A stretch of 48,098 nucleotides of DNA from Sideroxyarcus sp. (GCA_030651895.1 JAUSBR010000015.1:1-48098); one strand, 5' to 3'; counted from the stretch's first letter, positions 17,691-25,620 are shown. Numbers and translations: made by a program. The notes: a model not told the origin generated them from the letters alone.

Positions 17691-19175
17691 TTAATCGCCG
17701 ATGCCCATCTCCCCGGGCGAGGTGTGGTTTCGCGTTTTGCGCTGCGTATCGGCGTGTCTATCGGCGAAATTCGTCAGTAAAGAGCCCGCCACCATGCCAA
17801 AGACGCTCATCAAAAAACCGGCGAATTGCGGCGGGATATCGGCCTCGGGGGCAAGGAACTCCAGCGGCAGCCAGGTCGCCACACCCATTCCCATCGCCAG
17901 ATAGGCGCCCAGTGTTGTGGCCCGCTTCCAGTACAGTCCCGCCACCAGCGGCGTGAAAGCCAGCACCAGCGTCACCTTGTAGGCATTCTCCACCATCTGG
18001 TGGATGCCGGTTGCATGTTCCAGTGCCCACAGCGCATAGAGCGTGACGCACACCGAGAAGATGCCCACCACCCAGCGCGTCATCAGCAGCATCTTTTGGT
18101 CGGACACATTCTTGCGCGTGATCCAGCCTTTGAGCACGTTCTCCGCAAGCGTGACCGAAGGTGCCAGCAGCGTGCCGGAAGCGGTGCTCATGATTACCGA
18201 CAACAGCGCGCCGTAGAAGACGATCTGCGCAAACAGGGGCAGATGCCCCTTGACCAGTTCCGGCAACAGTTTCTGGCTGTCCTCTGCCATCCACCGGGTC
18301 ACCAGTTCCGGGTCGATCAGATTGGCCGAGTAGGCAAGGAAGATCGGCACGGCGGCAAAGGCGAAGTAGGCCACCCCGCCCAACACCGTGCCCCACACCG
18401 CGATGTTTTCGTTCTTCGAAGCATTGGCGCGCTGGAACACATCCTGCTGCGGGATGGAACCGAAACCCATGGTCAGCAACCCCGAAATGAAGGCGACCAT
18501 GGCCACCGCGTTCATCTCCGGCCAGAAGTGGAATTTCTCGTTCTGCACCGCATGTTCGATCACGGGTGCCACACCGCCGGTCATGCCGCTCACCAGCCAG
18601 GCAATATAGAGCAGGCCGAGCACGATAATGATCATCTGGAAGAACGTGGTCAGCGCCACCGACCACATGCCGCCGTAAAGGGTATAGAGCAACACCACCG
18701 CCGCACCGATCATGATGCCCTGCGCCTGCGTGATCTGGCCGTCGGACAACACGTTGAACACCAGCCCCAGCGCGGTGACCTGGGCCGACACCCAGCCCAG
18801 ATAGGACAGTGCGATGGCGATACCGGCAATGACCTCGACCTTGTGGCCGTAGCGCTGGCGGTAGAAGTCGCCGATGGTGAGCAGGTTCATGCGGTAGAGT
18901 TTGCGCGCGAAGAACAGACCGAACAGCACCAGACACAGCGCGGCGCCGAACGGGTCGGAGATCAGCCCGCCCAGATCCTCTTCCATGAAAGTGGCCGGGA
19001 TGCCGAGCACGGTCTCGGCGCCGAACCAGGTGGCGAACACCATGGCCAGCACGATGTAGATTGGCAACGAACGTCCGGCGGTGATGTAATCGCGCGCGTT
19101 GTGGACCTTGGTGGCCGCGTACATGCCGATGCCAATGGAGATAACCAGATACAGGAAGACAAAACCGATCAACAT
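17691..19175 (-). CDS. Sodium:solute symporter family permease
   Basis: A 494-residue polytopic membrane protein with about 13 hydrophobic segments. Visible landmarks of the SSS family are RSLPIYIVLAMVFATWFGAE near residue 35, TLYGGMWSVALTTFFQ near 163 and the LLSVIMSTASGTLLAPSV segment near 325, where small residues coordinate sodium. Members import proline, pantothenate, acetate, sugars or choline with Na+. The substrate is unknown and neighbours do not suggest one. Its stop lies just downstream of the PHO box, which points the other way, toward phoB. The start at 19175 is about 60 bp downstream of the ahpC terminator region. A short basic, polar C-tail ends the protein. Confidence 0.88.
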   Translation of the reverse strand: MLIGFVFLYLVISIGIGMYAATKVHNARDYITAGRSLPIYIVLAMVFATWFGAETVLGIPATFMEEDLGGLISDPFGAALCLVLFGLFFARKLYRMNLLTIGDFYRQRYGHKVEVIAGIAIALSYLGWVSAQVTALGLVFNVLSDGQITQAQGIMIGAAVVLLYTLYGGMWSVALTTFFQMIIIVLGLLYIAWLVSGMTGGVAPVIEHAVQNEKFHFWPEMNAVAMVAFISGLLTMGFGSIPQQDVFQRANASKNENIAVWGTVLGGVAYFAFAAVPIFLAYSANLIDPELVTRWMAEDSQKLLPELVKGHLPLFAQIVFYGALLSVIMSTASGTLLAPSVTLAENVLKGWITRKNVSDQKMLLMTRWVVGIFSVCVTLYALWALEHATGIHQMVENAYKVTLVLAFTPLVAGLYWKRATTLGAYLAMGMGVATWLPLEFLAPEADIPPQFAGFLMSVFGMVAGSLLTNFADRHADTQRKTRNHTSPGEMGIGD

Positions 19176-19233
19176 GATGGACGCTCACTCAAATTCGGAA
19201 CGGCGTGGATTCTAGCAGTCTTGGCACCAATAC

Positions 19234-19259
19234 AAAAAGGCTCCCGCAGGAGCCTTTTT
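19234..19259. terminator. Rho-independent terminator of ahpC
   Basis: A perfect 11-bp stem, AAAAAGGCTCC (19234-19244) with GGAGCCTTTTT (19249-19259), and a CGCA loop. It lies 19 bp after the ahpC stop and shields the symporter gene from ahpC transcription. Confidence 0.9.
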
Positions 19260-19278
19260 GCTTGCCGAACTGGGGTGC

Positions 19279-19878
19279 TTACAGTTCTTTGGCGTGTGCT
19301 GCCAGATACTTCGCCACGCCTTCGGTCGAGGCGCCCATACCGGCCTTGCCCTTGCTCCAGCCTGCCGGGCAGACTTCGCCGTGCTCTTCGGTGAATTGCA
19401 GCGCATCGATCATACGCAGCATCTCGTCGATGTTGCGGCCCAGTGGCAGGTTGTTGACGACCTGGTGCTGCACCACGCCGCTCTTGTCGATCAGGAAGGA
19501 ACCGCGATAAGCCACGCCGCCTTCGGCTTCGACGTCATAGGCCTTGCAGATCTCATGCTTGATATCGGCGACCAGTGTGTAACCAACCTTGCCGATTCCG
19601 CCGTTGTTGACGGGAGTGTTCTTCCAGGCCAGGTGGCTGAATTGGGAGTCGATGGACACGCCGATGACTTCGACATTGCGCTTCTTGAACTCGTCCAGAC
19701 GGTGATCGAATGCGATCAGCTCAGACGGGCACACAAAGGTGAAGTCGAGCGGGTAGAAGAACACCACTGCGTACTTGCCTTTGGTGGCTTTGGAAAAGGT
19801 GATGTCGGTGATTTCGTTGTTGCCAAGAACGGCGGTTGCTGTGAAATCGGGGGCTTGCTTACCTACGAGTACGGCCAT
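19279..19878 (-). CDS. ahpC: Peroxiredoxin, typical 2-Cys AhpC type
   Basis: A 199-residue thiol peroxidase reducing H2O2, organic peroxides and peroxynitrite in the cytoplasm. The peroxidatic Cys50 lies in the FTFVCPSEL motif and the resolving Cys170 in GEVCPAGW. This identifies a 2-Cys enzyme of the longer AhpC/Prx1 group, with the GGIG and YL-type elements of redox-sensitive forms partly visible (NNGGIGKVGY near 91). It has its own sigma70 promoter (19936-19963) and terminator, so it is monocistronic. A good GGAG Shine-Dalgarno sequence precedes the start. No ahpF reductase gene is adjacent, so the reductant is likely thioredoxin or another AhpF-like partner elsewhere. Confidence 0.95.
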   Translation of the reverse strand: MAVLVGKQAPDFTATAVLGNNEITDITFSKATKGKYAVVFFYPLDFTFVCPSELIAFDHRLDEFKKRNVEVIGVSIDSQFSHLAWKNTPVNNGGIGKVGYTLVADIKHEICKAYDVEAEGGVAYRGSFLIDKSGVVQHQVVNNLPLGRNIDEMLRMIDALQFTEEHGEVCPAGWSKGKAGMGASTEGVAKYLAAHAKEL

Positions 19879-19935
19879 GTTGATCTCCTTGGAGGGGTTG
19901 GTTGGGTTTTGGTTGACTGAATTGCTTGGGTATAG

Positions 19936-19963
19936 AATTTACCAGATATCGTAGTAGTGTCAA
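19936..19963 (-). promoter_or_regulatory. Probable promoter of ahpC
   Basis: A perfect TTGACA -35 (19958-19963, minus strand) and TAAATT -10 (19936-19941) with a 16-bp spacer, between the msbA stop and the ahpC start. It predicts a leader of about 50 nt. Confidence 0.6.
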
Positions 19964-19974
19964 CCGGCAAACGG

Positions 19975-21726
19975 TTAATTTTCTTTGACGGTCCCGTTCC
20001 AGTCGAACTGGATGCGGTGCAACTGGGAATATACGCCACCTTTGGCCAGCAATTCGGCATGGGTACCGGTCTCGACGATCTTGCCCTTCTGCATGACCAC
20101 GATGCGGTCAGCCTTCTCGATGGTGGAAAGGCGGTGCGCGATGACCAGCGTGGTGCGGCCCTGCATCAGCGTCTCCAGCGCGGCCTGCACATGGCGCTCG
20201 GACTCGCTGTCCAGCGCCGAGGTCGCCTCGTCCAGGATCAGGATCGGGGCATCTTTCAGGATCGCGCGCGCGATGGCGATGCGCTGGCGCTGTCCGCCCG
20301 ACAGACGTACGCCCTTCTCGCCGACCAGTGTATTGAGACCCAGCGGCAGGTCGCGGATGAATTCCATGGCATGCGCCGCGGTCGCGGCCGCGACGATCTC
20401 GGCCTCCGGCACTTCGCGCATCTGACCGTAGGCGATATTGGCGGAGATGGTGTCGTTGAACAGCACCACTTCCTGGCTCACCAGCGCGATATTGGAACGC
20501 AGGCTCGCAAGCGTCAGATCACGGATGTCCTGGCCGTCCAGCGTGATGCGCCCGGCCGTGGGCGTGTAGAAGCGCGGCACCAGATTGGCCATGGTGCTCT
20601 TGCCGCTGCCGGAAGCACCGACCAGCGCCACCGACAAGCCGGCCGGGATGTCGAGGTTGACGTCGTCCAGCGCCATGCGGTCGTCCGCCTGGTAGGACAG
20701 ACTGATATGCTCGAACGCCAGCGCGCCGCTGGCGCGATCCATCACCGTCTTGCCCTCATCCGTCTCGCCCGCCGTGTCAATCAGCTCGAACACGCTCTCC
20801 GATGCCGCCAGCCCGCGTTGCATGAACTCGGTGACGCTGGTGAGGCGCTTCAGCGGCGCGGTCAGCATCAGCATGGCCGCGACGAAAGAAAGGAAACTGC
20901 CGACCGTGGTCGCATCGGTCTTGGTCTGCGCGATGGCGAGATAGACGATGACTGCCAGCGCGATCGCCGCCACCATCTGCACGATGGGAACGTTGGCGGC
21001 AGCTGCCGCAGCTTGCTTCATGGCATGGCGGCGCACCCAGTTGGTCTCTTCATTGAAGCGCTGCTGCTCGTAACTCTGGCCGCCGAACAATTTGACCACC
21101 TTGTGCGCGGTCACGCTCTCTTCGATCACCTGGGTGATGCTGCCCATGGCGCGCTGCGAGTCGCGGCTGGATTCGCGCAGGCGGCGGTTGATGACGCGAA
21201 TGACCACCGCCACGATGGGCGCGATCACCAGCGTCAGCATGGTCAGTTTCCAGTCGAGATAGAGCAGCCAGCCGAGCAGGCCGATGATGATGATGGTGTC
21301 GCGGATGACGATGGTGACCACGCTGGTGGCGGCGGCGGTGACCTGCGTGACGTCGAAGGTCAGCTTGGAGATCAGCGAGCCGGTGGCATGGTCGTCGTAG
21401 AAACGCGTGGGCAGCGACATCAGCTTGCGGAACATCTCCGCGCGCAAATCCATCACCAGCTTGTTGCCCACCCAGTTGATGGCGTAGGTGCCGATGAATC
21501 CGGCCACGCCGCGCACGAAGAAGATGGCGAGGATAAAGACCGGCGCCCAGCGGATGACACTGTCATCCTTGTGGATGAAAGTGCCGTCAAGGAACGGCTT
21601 GAGCAAAGCGGGAAGCAACGGTTCGGTGGCGGCGGTGATCGCCATGCAGCCGATGGATACCGCGAACACCTTCCAGTAGGGCCGGACGTAGGCGAGCAGA
21701 CGCAGGTAAAGCTGGGTAGAGGTCAT
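19975..21726 (-). CDS. msbA: Lipid A export ATP-binding/permease protein
   Basis: A 583-residue half-size ABC exporter that flips core-lipid A across the inner membrane using ATP. Six membrane helices lie in about 1-310. The nucleotide-binding domain has Walker A GASGSGKST near 375, signature LSGGQRQRIAIARAIL near 480, and Walker B with its Glu in ILILDEATSALD near 502. I chose ATG 21726 (MTSTQLYLRLL), which gives the E. coli-like length, over the in-frame TTG at 21759. The latter sits directly on the btuM stop without a Shine-Dalgarno sequence. It is 33 bp downstream of btuM on the same strand, so it may be reached by the B12-controlled transcript as well as by a promoter of its own. Confidence 0.92.
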   Translation of the reverse strand: MTSTQLYLRLLAYVRPYWKVFAVSIGCMAITAATEPLLPALLKPFLDGTFIHKDDSVIRWAPVFILAIFFVRGVAGFIGTYAINWVGNKLVMDLRAEMFRKLMSLPTRFYDDHATGSLISKLTFDVTQVTAAATSVVTIVIRDTIIIIGLLGWLLYLDWKLTMLTLVIAPIVAVVIRVINRRLRESSRDSQRAMGSITQVIEESVTAHKVVKLFGGQSYEQQRFNEETNWVRRHAMKQAAAAAANVPIVQMVAAIALAVIVYLAIAQTKTDATTVGSFLSFVAAMLMLTAPLKRLTSVTEFMQRGLAASESVFELIDTAGETDEGKTVMDRASGALAFEHISLSYQADDRMALDDVNLDIPAGLSVALVGASGSGKSTMANLVPRFYTPTAGRITLDGQDIRDLTLASLRSNIALVSQEVVLFNDTISANIAYGQMREVPEAEIVAAATAAHAMEFIRDLPLGLNTLVGEKGVRLSGGQRQRIAIARAILKDAPILILDEATSALDSESERHVQAALETLMQGRTTLVIAHRLSTIEKADRIVVMQKGKIVETGTHAELLAKGGVYSQLHRIQFDWNGTVKEN

Positions 21727-21759
21727 CTGCGTACTGCTGCTTCCGTCACGTTGCGACAA

Positions 21760-22347
21760 TCAGACAGCCCTGGAATCGCGTTGAGTTTTGCCGGTGAGCA
21801 TGGCGTGCAGCATCTGCACGACGACCGCGCAGCCGATGTAGATCACTGCCACGGTCACGTAGGAACCGTAGTACTGCGCAACACTTGCGGTGAAGTCGGC
21901 GACGCTCATGCTGCCGAAATAGCCGGCCAGCAGATAGAAGCTCACATTGGCGATGACGAAGGCCAGACTGCCCGCCGCCACAGCAGCAGCGAACAAGCCG
22001 AGCATGCCTTTACCGCTCAGGTCATGGCGCGGCGCATACCAGCGGCCGACATACCACAACGCGGAATAGGCGAAGACCAGGAAACCATAGGCCTGGGTCA
22101 CGCACCAGCCGCTGACACCGGCAAAATTGATCGCGTAGTAATCGACCATCGCAGCCCCGACCAGCAGCACCGCCAGGATCGCCAGCGCTCCGCGCACGCG
22201 ACCGAGGAACAGGCCGCCCAGGAAGAACACGGCATACGATGCATCGGGCAAAGCCACCGACGAACCGAAGTGGTTGAAACGCGTCATCGCCATCAGCGCG
22301 ACCAGCGCCGTTGCGATCCACAGGGTTTTGTTTTGCAGGACTTTCAT
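21760..22347 (-). CDS. btuM: BtuM-type cobalamin transporter (solitary ECF S-component-like protein)
   Basis: A 195-residue membrane protein with about six hydrophobic helices. It belongs, on my reading, to the BtuM family, small S-component-like proteins of Gram-negative bacteria that take up vitamin B12 without a dedicated ECF module. Supporting features are TRFNHFG and LPDASYAVFFLGG in the N-terminal third and a single conserved-position Cys82 in the GWCVTQAYGF segment. In the Thiobacillus denitrificans protein the corresponding cysteine (Cys80) binds cobalt and removes cyanide from cyanocobalamin. Context supports this strongly: it directly follows btuB behind a cobalamin riboswitch. The AAGGAGA Shine-Dalgarno sequence lies right after the intercistronic hairpin. 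No btuCD genes are seen. Confidence 0.82.
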   Translation of the reverse strand: MKVLQNKTLWIATALVALMAMTRFNHFGSSVALPDASYAVFFLGGLFLGRVRGALAILAVLLVGAAMVDYYAINFAGVSGWCVTQAYGFLVFAYSALWYVGRWYAPRHDLSGKGMLGLFAAAVAAGSLAFVIANVSFYLLAGYFGSMSVADFTASVAQYYGSYVTVAVIYIGCAVVVQMLHAMLTGKTQRDSRAV

Positions 22348-22362
22348 GTTGTCTCCTTGAAT

Positions 22363-22391
22363 GTTCGCGCCAATGCTGAATTGGCGCGAAC
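22363..22391 (-). other. Intercistronic hairpin between btuB and btuM
   Basis: A perfect 12-bp inverted repeat, GTTCGCGCCAAT (22363-22374) and ATTGGCGCGAAC (22380-22391), around a 5-nt loop. It has no T run on the minus strand, so it is not a normal terminator. It ends only about 15 bp before the btuM start codon, leaving the AAGGAGA ribosome binding site just free. It could protect the btuB mRNA 3' end, tune btuM translation, or be a processing site. Confidence 0.75.
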
Positions 22392-22426
22392 TTTATCAGA
22401 AAAGGCGAAATTCCGCCGTTGCAATG

Positions 22427-24457
22427 TTACATCTGGTAGTTCAGGCCCAGGTACAAGGTGCGACCCGGCAGGGGGTAGGCGCTGTATTTCCCCGCCGTGA
22501 ACTGGCTGCTGACTGCATAGTTGAAGTACTTGCGATCGAACAGGTTGTTCACCGACGCGTTCACTTGCAAAGCCCCTACCTGATGCGTCAGTTTGAGATC
22601 GACCAGCGAGTAGGCCGGGATCTTCATCCCCAGCGTGTTGGGCTCGTCGTTCTCCATAAATTGGGAACTGACAAAACTCAAAGCCGTATTCAGCCGCGTC
22701 TGCTCGCTGACGGCCCACGACGCCCCCAGGCTGGCTTTGCGGCTGGCGACCAACGGGACTCGCTTGCCCTCCCACGCGCCGAAAAGGAAGCGCGCATCGG
22801 TGTAGGTATAAGCCGCGTTCAGCATCACGTCAGCCAGCGCCTGCCACTTGCCGTCCAGCTCCACGCCCTGACGGCGCGAGGGCGGCAGATTGGTGTTGCC
22901 CACGCCCGTGCCGAAGGGATCGAGGTGTATCTCGTCGTAGACTTTGTTGCTGAACACAGCAGCGCGCCAGCTTCCGGACTGGAACTTCCGGTCCAGCCAC
23001 AGTTCTTTGCCTGCCACCGTCTGTGGACGCAGGAACTGGAACTGGTGACTAAAGGAAGGACTGAACTCGTATATCTCGTCCACATTGGCAAAACGGAAAC
23101 TGCGTCCGATCTTGCCGTTGATCGCCAGACCCGAATCGAGCTGGTGTCGCAGACCAAGCTCATGCGCTCTTTTGGAAGCAGCGAACGAACCCGCAGGCGC
23201 AGCGGTGCCGAAAAATGCACCGGGTGCCGCGCCGTCGTAGACATCCGTACCGTTCATCGACACCCGCTCATTGCGGAATCCGGCCAGCAAGATGGTCGCA
23301 GCGGAAAGATGCGTGGTGTTCTGCACATACCATGCGTCGTTATGCTGGCTCATGCCAATGCGATTGATGGGTTGATTGATATTCGCCGGGGAGTTGGAGG
23401 TGCGTTGCGTGTAATCCCAACGGTGCACATCCACACCGACCACCAGCGAACTCTCTCCGCCGAACGCATGCGGGACACGCACACGCGGCGTGAACGAATT
23501 CACGGCCAGATCGCCGTCGCGATACTCCGGAAACCCGCCAAAATCAAAATAGGATCTCTGGTTCTTGCTGCGGCGGGCAATGCCAAGGTTCACGTCAGCC
23601 CCAGCCAGATTCTGCTGCCACTCCAGCGCAAGCTGGTTGCCATTGCGGCTGGCGTAGTCGAGTGGCGTGACCGTTCCGCGCGGATCGGTACTCACCAGAT
23701 CGATACCCAGCGCAGGTTGCACTACGCGCCCGCCGGGCAGATGGATGCTCTGCTGATCCATACCCACTTTGAATGCCAACTCGCCCGCTTCGGTCAGCCA
23801 GCGGAAATTCGCCCGGGCATTGGTCTGGTCGTTGCGGTTATTGTTGCGGAATCCCTGAGAACTGTACTTGCTGGCCGTCGTATCGATGCCGGCATTGCCG
23901 CTGAAGTAGCCACCGCTGACTTGCGCTTCACCGGTGCCGTAGCTGCCGCCGCGAACGCTCAGCGCGCCGTTGCCGCCCTGCTTCGACGGCGTACGGGTGA
24001 TGATATTGATGACCCCGCTACTGGCACCGTCGCCGTACAGTACTCCGCCGCTGCCGCGCACGATCTCGATGCGCTCGATTGCGGCGAACGGGATCGACGA
24101 CCACTGCACACCCGACAAGTCGGGATCGGAGATGCGACGCCCATCCAGCAGGATCAGCGTGTTCTGGCCGGAAGCGGCGCCAAAACCGCGCATATCGACC
24201 GAAGCGGAAGCCGCGTTGTTGCCAAACAGGTCGCGCGTAGCGATGCCCGCCTGCGTCGAGAGCAACTCCGGCAAAGTACGCGCGCTGCTCTGGCGGATGT
24301 CTTCACGGGTAATCACCGTCACGTTGACGGGTTTATTTGTAGATTTGTCCTCGAAACGCGTAGCGGTGACCACCACTTCGTCCAGCGTTTCATTTGCGGC
24401 TTGCGCCAGGGGTGTTGCCGCGAGTAAAAGAGCGGCGAGTAAGTGTCGTTGTTTCAT
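22427..24457 (-). CDS. btuB: TonB-dependent outer-membrane cobalamin receptor
   Basis: A 676-residue outer-membrane receptor. A signal peptide of about 20 residues ends at AQA. The mature N-terminus carries a TonB box-like DEVVVTATRF. The plug domain (about 45-150) includes GFGAASGQNTLILLDGRRIS and the IERIEIVRGSGGVLYGDGA loop. A 22-strand beta-barrel follows, ending in an aromatic-hydrophobic residue pattern suitable for BAM recognition (YLGLNYQM). The ATG at 24457 has GGGAAG as Shine-Dalgarno sequence; an upstream in-frame start at 24481 does not. BtuB identity rather than a siderophore receptor is inferred from the cobalamin riboswitch in its leader and the adjacent btuM. It depends on TonB-ExbB-ExbD, not present here. 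Confidence 0.9.
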   Translation of the reverse strand: MKQRHLLAALLLAATPLAQAANETLDEVVVTATRFEDKSTNKPVNVTVITREDIRQSSARTLPELLSTQAGIATRDLFGNNAASASVDMRGFGAASGQNTLILLDGRRISDPDLSGVQWSSIPFAAIERIEIVRGSGGVLYGDGASSGVINIITRTPSKQGGNGALSVRGGSYGTGEAQVSGGYFSGNAGIDTTASKYSSQGFRNNNRNDQTNARANFRWLTEAGELAFKVGMDQQSIHLPGGRVVQPALGIDLVSTDPRGTVTPLDYASRNGNQLALEWQQNLAGADVNLGIARRSKNQRSYFDFGGFPEYRDGDLAVNSFTPRVRVPHAFGGESSLVVGVDVHRWDYTQRTSNSPANINQPINRIGMSQHNDAWYVQNTTHLSAATILLAGFRNERVSMNGTDVYDGAAPGAFFGTAAPAGSFAASKRAHELGLRHQLDSGLAINGKIGRSFRFANVDEIYEFSPSFSHQFQFLRPQTVAGKELWLDRKFQSGSWRAAVFSNKVYDEIHLDPFGTGVGNTNLPPSRRQGVELDGKWQALADVMLNAAYTYTDARFLFGAWEGKRVPLVASRKASLGASWAVSEQTRLNTALSFVSSQFMENDEPNTLGMKIPAYSLVDLKLTHQVGALQVNASVNNLFDRKYFNYAVSSQFTAGKYSAYPLPGRTLYLGLNYQM

Positions 24458-24544
24458 GGTGCTTCCCAATTTAAGTTCCAAGCGACCCCGTTGGAACGTT
24501 GAACAAAATCAGGAAAGCGGCGGGAAGGAAGAATGAACCTGGGA

Positions 24545-24600
24545 ATACCGGCATTCATGCGCCCCACGCGCATATCCTGAACCTTGCTCAAGGCCGGTAT
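24545..24600 (-). promoter_or_regulatory. Possible expression platform of the cobalamin riboswitch
   Basis: On the minus strand the conserved 3' strand of the aptamer contains ATACCGGC (24593-24600), which is perfectly complementary to GCCGGTAT further downstream (24545-24552). Between them lies a small hairpin ATGCGC/GCGCAT (24557-24573). If B12 holds the first segment in the aptamer, the long-range pairing cannot form, giving two alternative structures upstream of btuB. The regulatory direction (transcription or translation) is not clear, because no T run follows directly. Confidence 0.5.
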
Positions 24601-24762
24601 CCGGGCTCACAAGTCTTGACGCATCGCCTTCCCATGCTTGCGCACAGTGGCTTATTGATGCGTCCACACTTGCTTACCGTTGCGGGGGCAGCACAGGCAT
24701 CGGAGTTAACGCTTCCTCACCTGTTTCCCGTTTAACTGAAAGGCTCGCACCTTTCTGCACCT
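24592..24762 (-). ncRNA. Cobalamin riboswitch (adenosylcobalamin-type aptamer)
   Basis: On the minus strand all landmarks of the B12 aptamer appear in order. They are an AAACGGGAAAC-AGGTG segment, the core GCTGCCCCCGCAAC (24679-24692) followed by GGTAAGC, the B12 box AGCCACTG (24645-24652), then GGGAAGGC and the closing GAGCCCGGATACCGGCC. It lies in the 5' leader of btuB. With bound coenzyme B12 it represses the downstream transport genes. It accounts for most of the 24458-24882 region, which has no protein gene. Confidence 0.95.
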
Positions 24763-24846
24763 TGAAGCAGGCTGGATTCTACCAGAGCTTTTAACCGCGT
24801 TTGCCTCTCAAAATTCCAAAGCACTTGCAAAACACTCTGTTACCGA

Positions 24847-24875
24847 TTGACTTAACAAGGTTTTTAAATTTATAG
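24847..24875 (+). promoter_or_regulatory. Promoter of the zapB-like/zapA unit, close to the start codon
   Basis: TTGACT (24847-24852) and TTATAG (24870-24875) are 17 bp apart; TATAGT at 24871 is the alternative with 18 bp. The expected transcription start falls at or within a base or two of the ATG at 24883, and there is no Shine-Dalgarno sequence. This predicts a leaderless or nearly leaderless mRNA. Confidence 0.55.
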
Positions 24876-24882
24876 TTCGCCC

Positions 24883-25083
24883 ATGCATAGCGAACTCGAC
24901 GCCCTCGACCAAAAACTGGCCAGCCTGGTAGAACTCACTCAGCGTCTCCGCGCCGAGAATCTGCAATTGCGCCAGGAAGTCGCGTCAGCAGTAAGCCAGC
25001 AGCGCAAAGGGCAGGACAAAATAGATGAGGCTGCCAAGCGTCTGGAAAAACTCCTCAGCCAACTCCCCGAGGACGCGCAATGA
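24883..25083 (+). CDS. ZapB-like small coiled-coil cell-division protein (TIGR02449-like)
   Basis: A 66-residue, highly charged, almost entirely helical protein with a heptad pattern across residues 3-60 (LDALDQKLASLVELTQRLRA). This is the profile of the short coiled-coil proteins encoded next to zapA in beta- and gammaproteobacteria. In E. coli ZapB, a coiled-coil of similar size, links the Z-ring to ZapA and MatP. The functional equivalence is an inference from size, structure and position. Its stop overlaps the zapA start (ATGA), so the two are translationally coupled. The gene appears to be leaderless, with the promoter only 7-12 bp upstream of the ATG. Confidence 0.8.
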   Translation: MHSELDALDQKLASLVELTQRLRAENLQLRQEVASAVSQQRKGQDKIDEAAKRLEKLLSQLPEDAQ

Positions 25084-25394
25084 ATGCCCCCAAGATCAGC
25101 TCACTGGATGTCACCATCCTCGACCGCGAGATGCGCGTCGCCTGTCCCGATGACGAACGTGCCGAACTGCTGGATGCCGTTGCTTATTTGGACAAAAAAA
25201 TGCGCGAGATCCGCGACGCCGGCAAGATCGCCTCGGTCGAACGCATCGCCATCATGGCCGCACTCAACATCACCCACGAACTTCTCACCACCCGCCTCGG
25301 CGGCGGATTTGACCTCGCCGAGTTCAAGCGTAGAATGCAAGCCATGCAGGCAACCATCGATGCTGCTGTAGCAGAGCAGGATGAGTTGTTCTGA
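25080..25394 (+). CDS. zapA: Cell division protein ZapA
   Basis: A 104-residue protein of the ZapA family, which bundles FtsZ protofilaments at the division site. The N-terminal globular half contains the family pattern DVTILDREMRVACPDDER and AVAYLDKKMREIRD. The C-terminal part is a long dimerising and tetramerising helix (about 55-100). Length is typical. The start ATG overlaps the zapB-like stop by 4 bp. The 6S RNA gene begins about 40 bp downstream, the same order found in many beta- and gammaproteobacteria, where 6S RNA is often partly cotranscribed with upstream genes or processed. Confidence 0.95.
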   Translation: MNAPKISSLDVTILDREMRVACPDDERAELLDAVAYLDKKMREIRDAGKIASVERIAIMAALNITHELLTTRLGGGFDLAEFKRRMQAMQATIDAAVAEQDELF

Positions 25395-25436
25395 AGAGCA
25401 AGAATAGCCGTGGAAACGGTTAAACAAGGCTCTCAA

Positions 25437-25620
25437 GGTTTGTTCCCTGCGGTGTTCGTCAGACTCATAATTCTTTGAACCAATGAGCTAATGCTTAGGT
25501 TGCGCCCCATCAAAGTCGCTGTTGTGAGCATCCCCCGCGGATGCACCTGATGCGACCGGGAACCGACCCTCTTGAACCCCGGTTCAAGATATTGAGTCAA
25601 CGGCACAGGCGGGGAACTTC
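25437..25620 (+). ncRNA. ssrS: 6S RNA
   Basis: About 184 nt. The 5' strand GTTCCCTGCGGTGTTCGTC is complementary to the 3' strand around GCACAGGCGGGGAAC, forming the long closing stem. The middle has the large asymmetric bulge that mimics an open promoter and sequesters sigma70 RNA polymerase in stationary phase. Position directly downstream of zapA matches the conserved location of ssrS. The ends are estimated to within a few bases. A terminator at 25625-25648 follows. The ygfA (5-formyl-THF cyclo-ligase) gene often found next is absent here. Confidence 0.9.

Noticed and set aside
17826..19394. 522-residue rightward reading frame
   Set aside because: Antisense to the symporter gene and running through the ahpC terminator; His/Gln/Arg-rich shadow.
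19957..22500. 847-residue rightward reading frame
   Set aside because: Antisense to msbA, btuM and the end of btuB, all of which have strong domain evidence.
22361..24427. 688-residue rightward reading frame
   Set aside because: Antisense to btuB; no domain signal.
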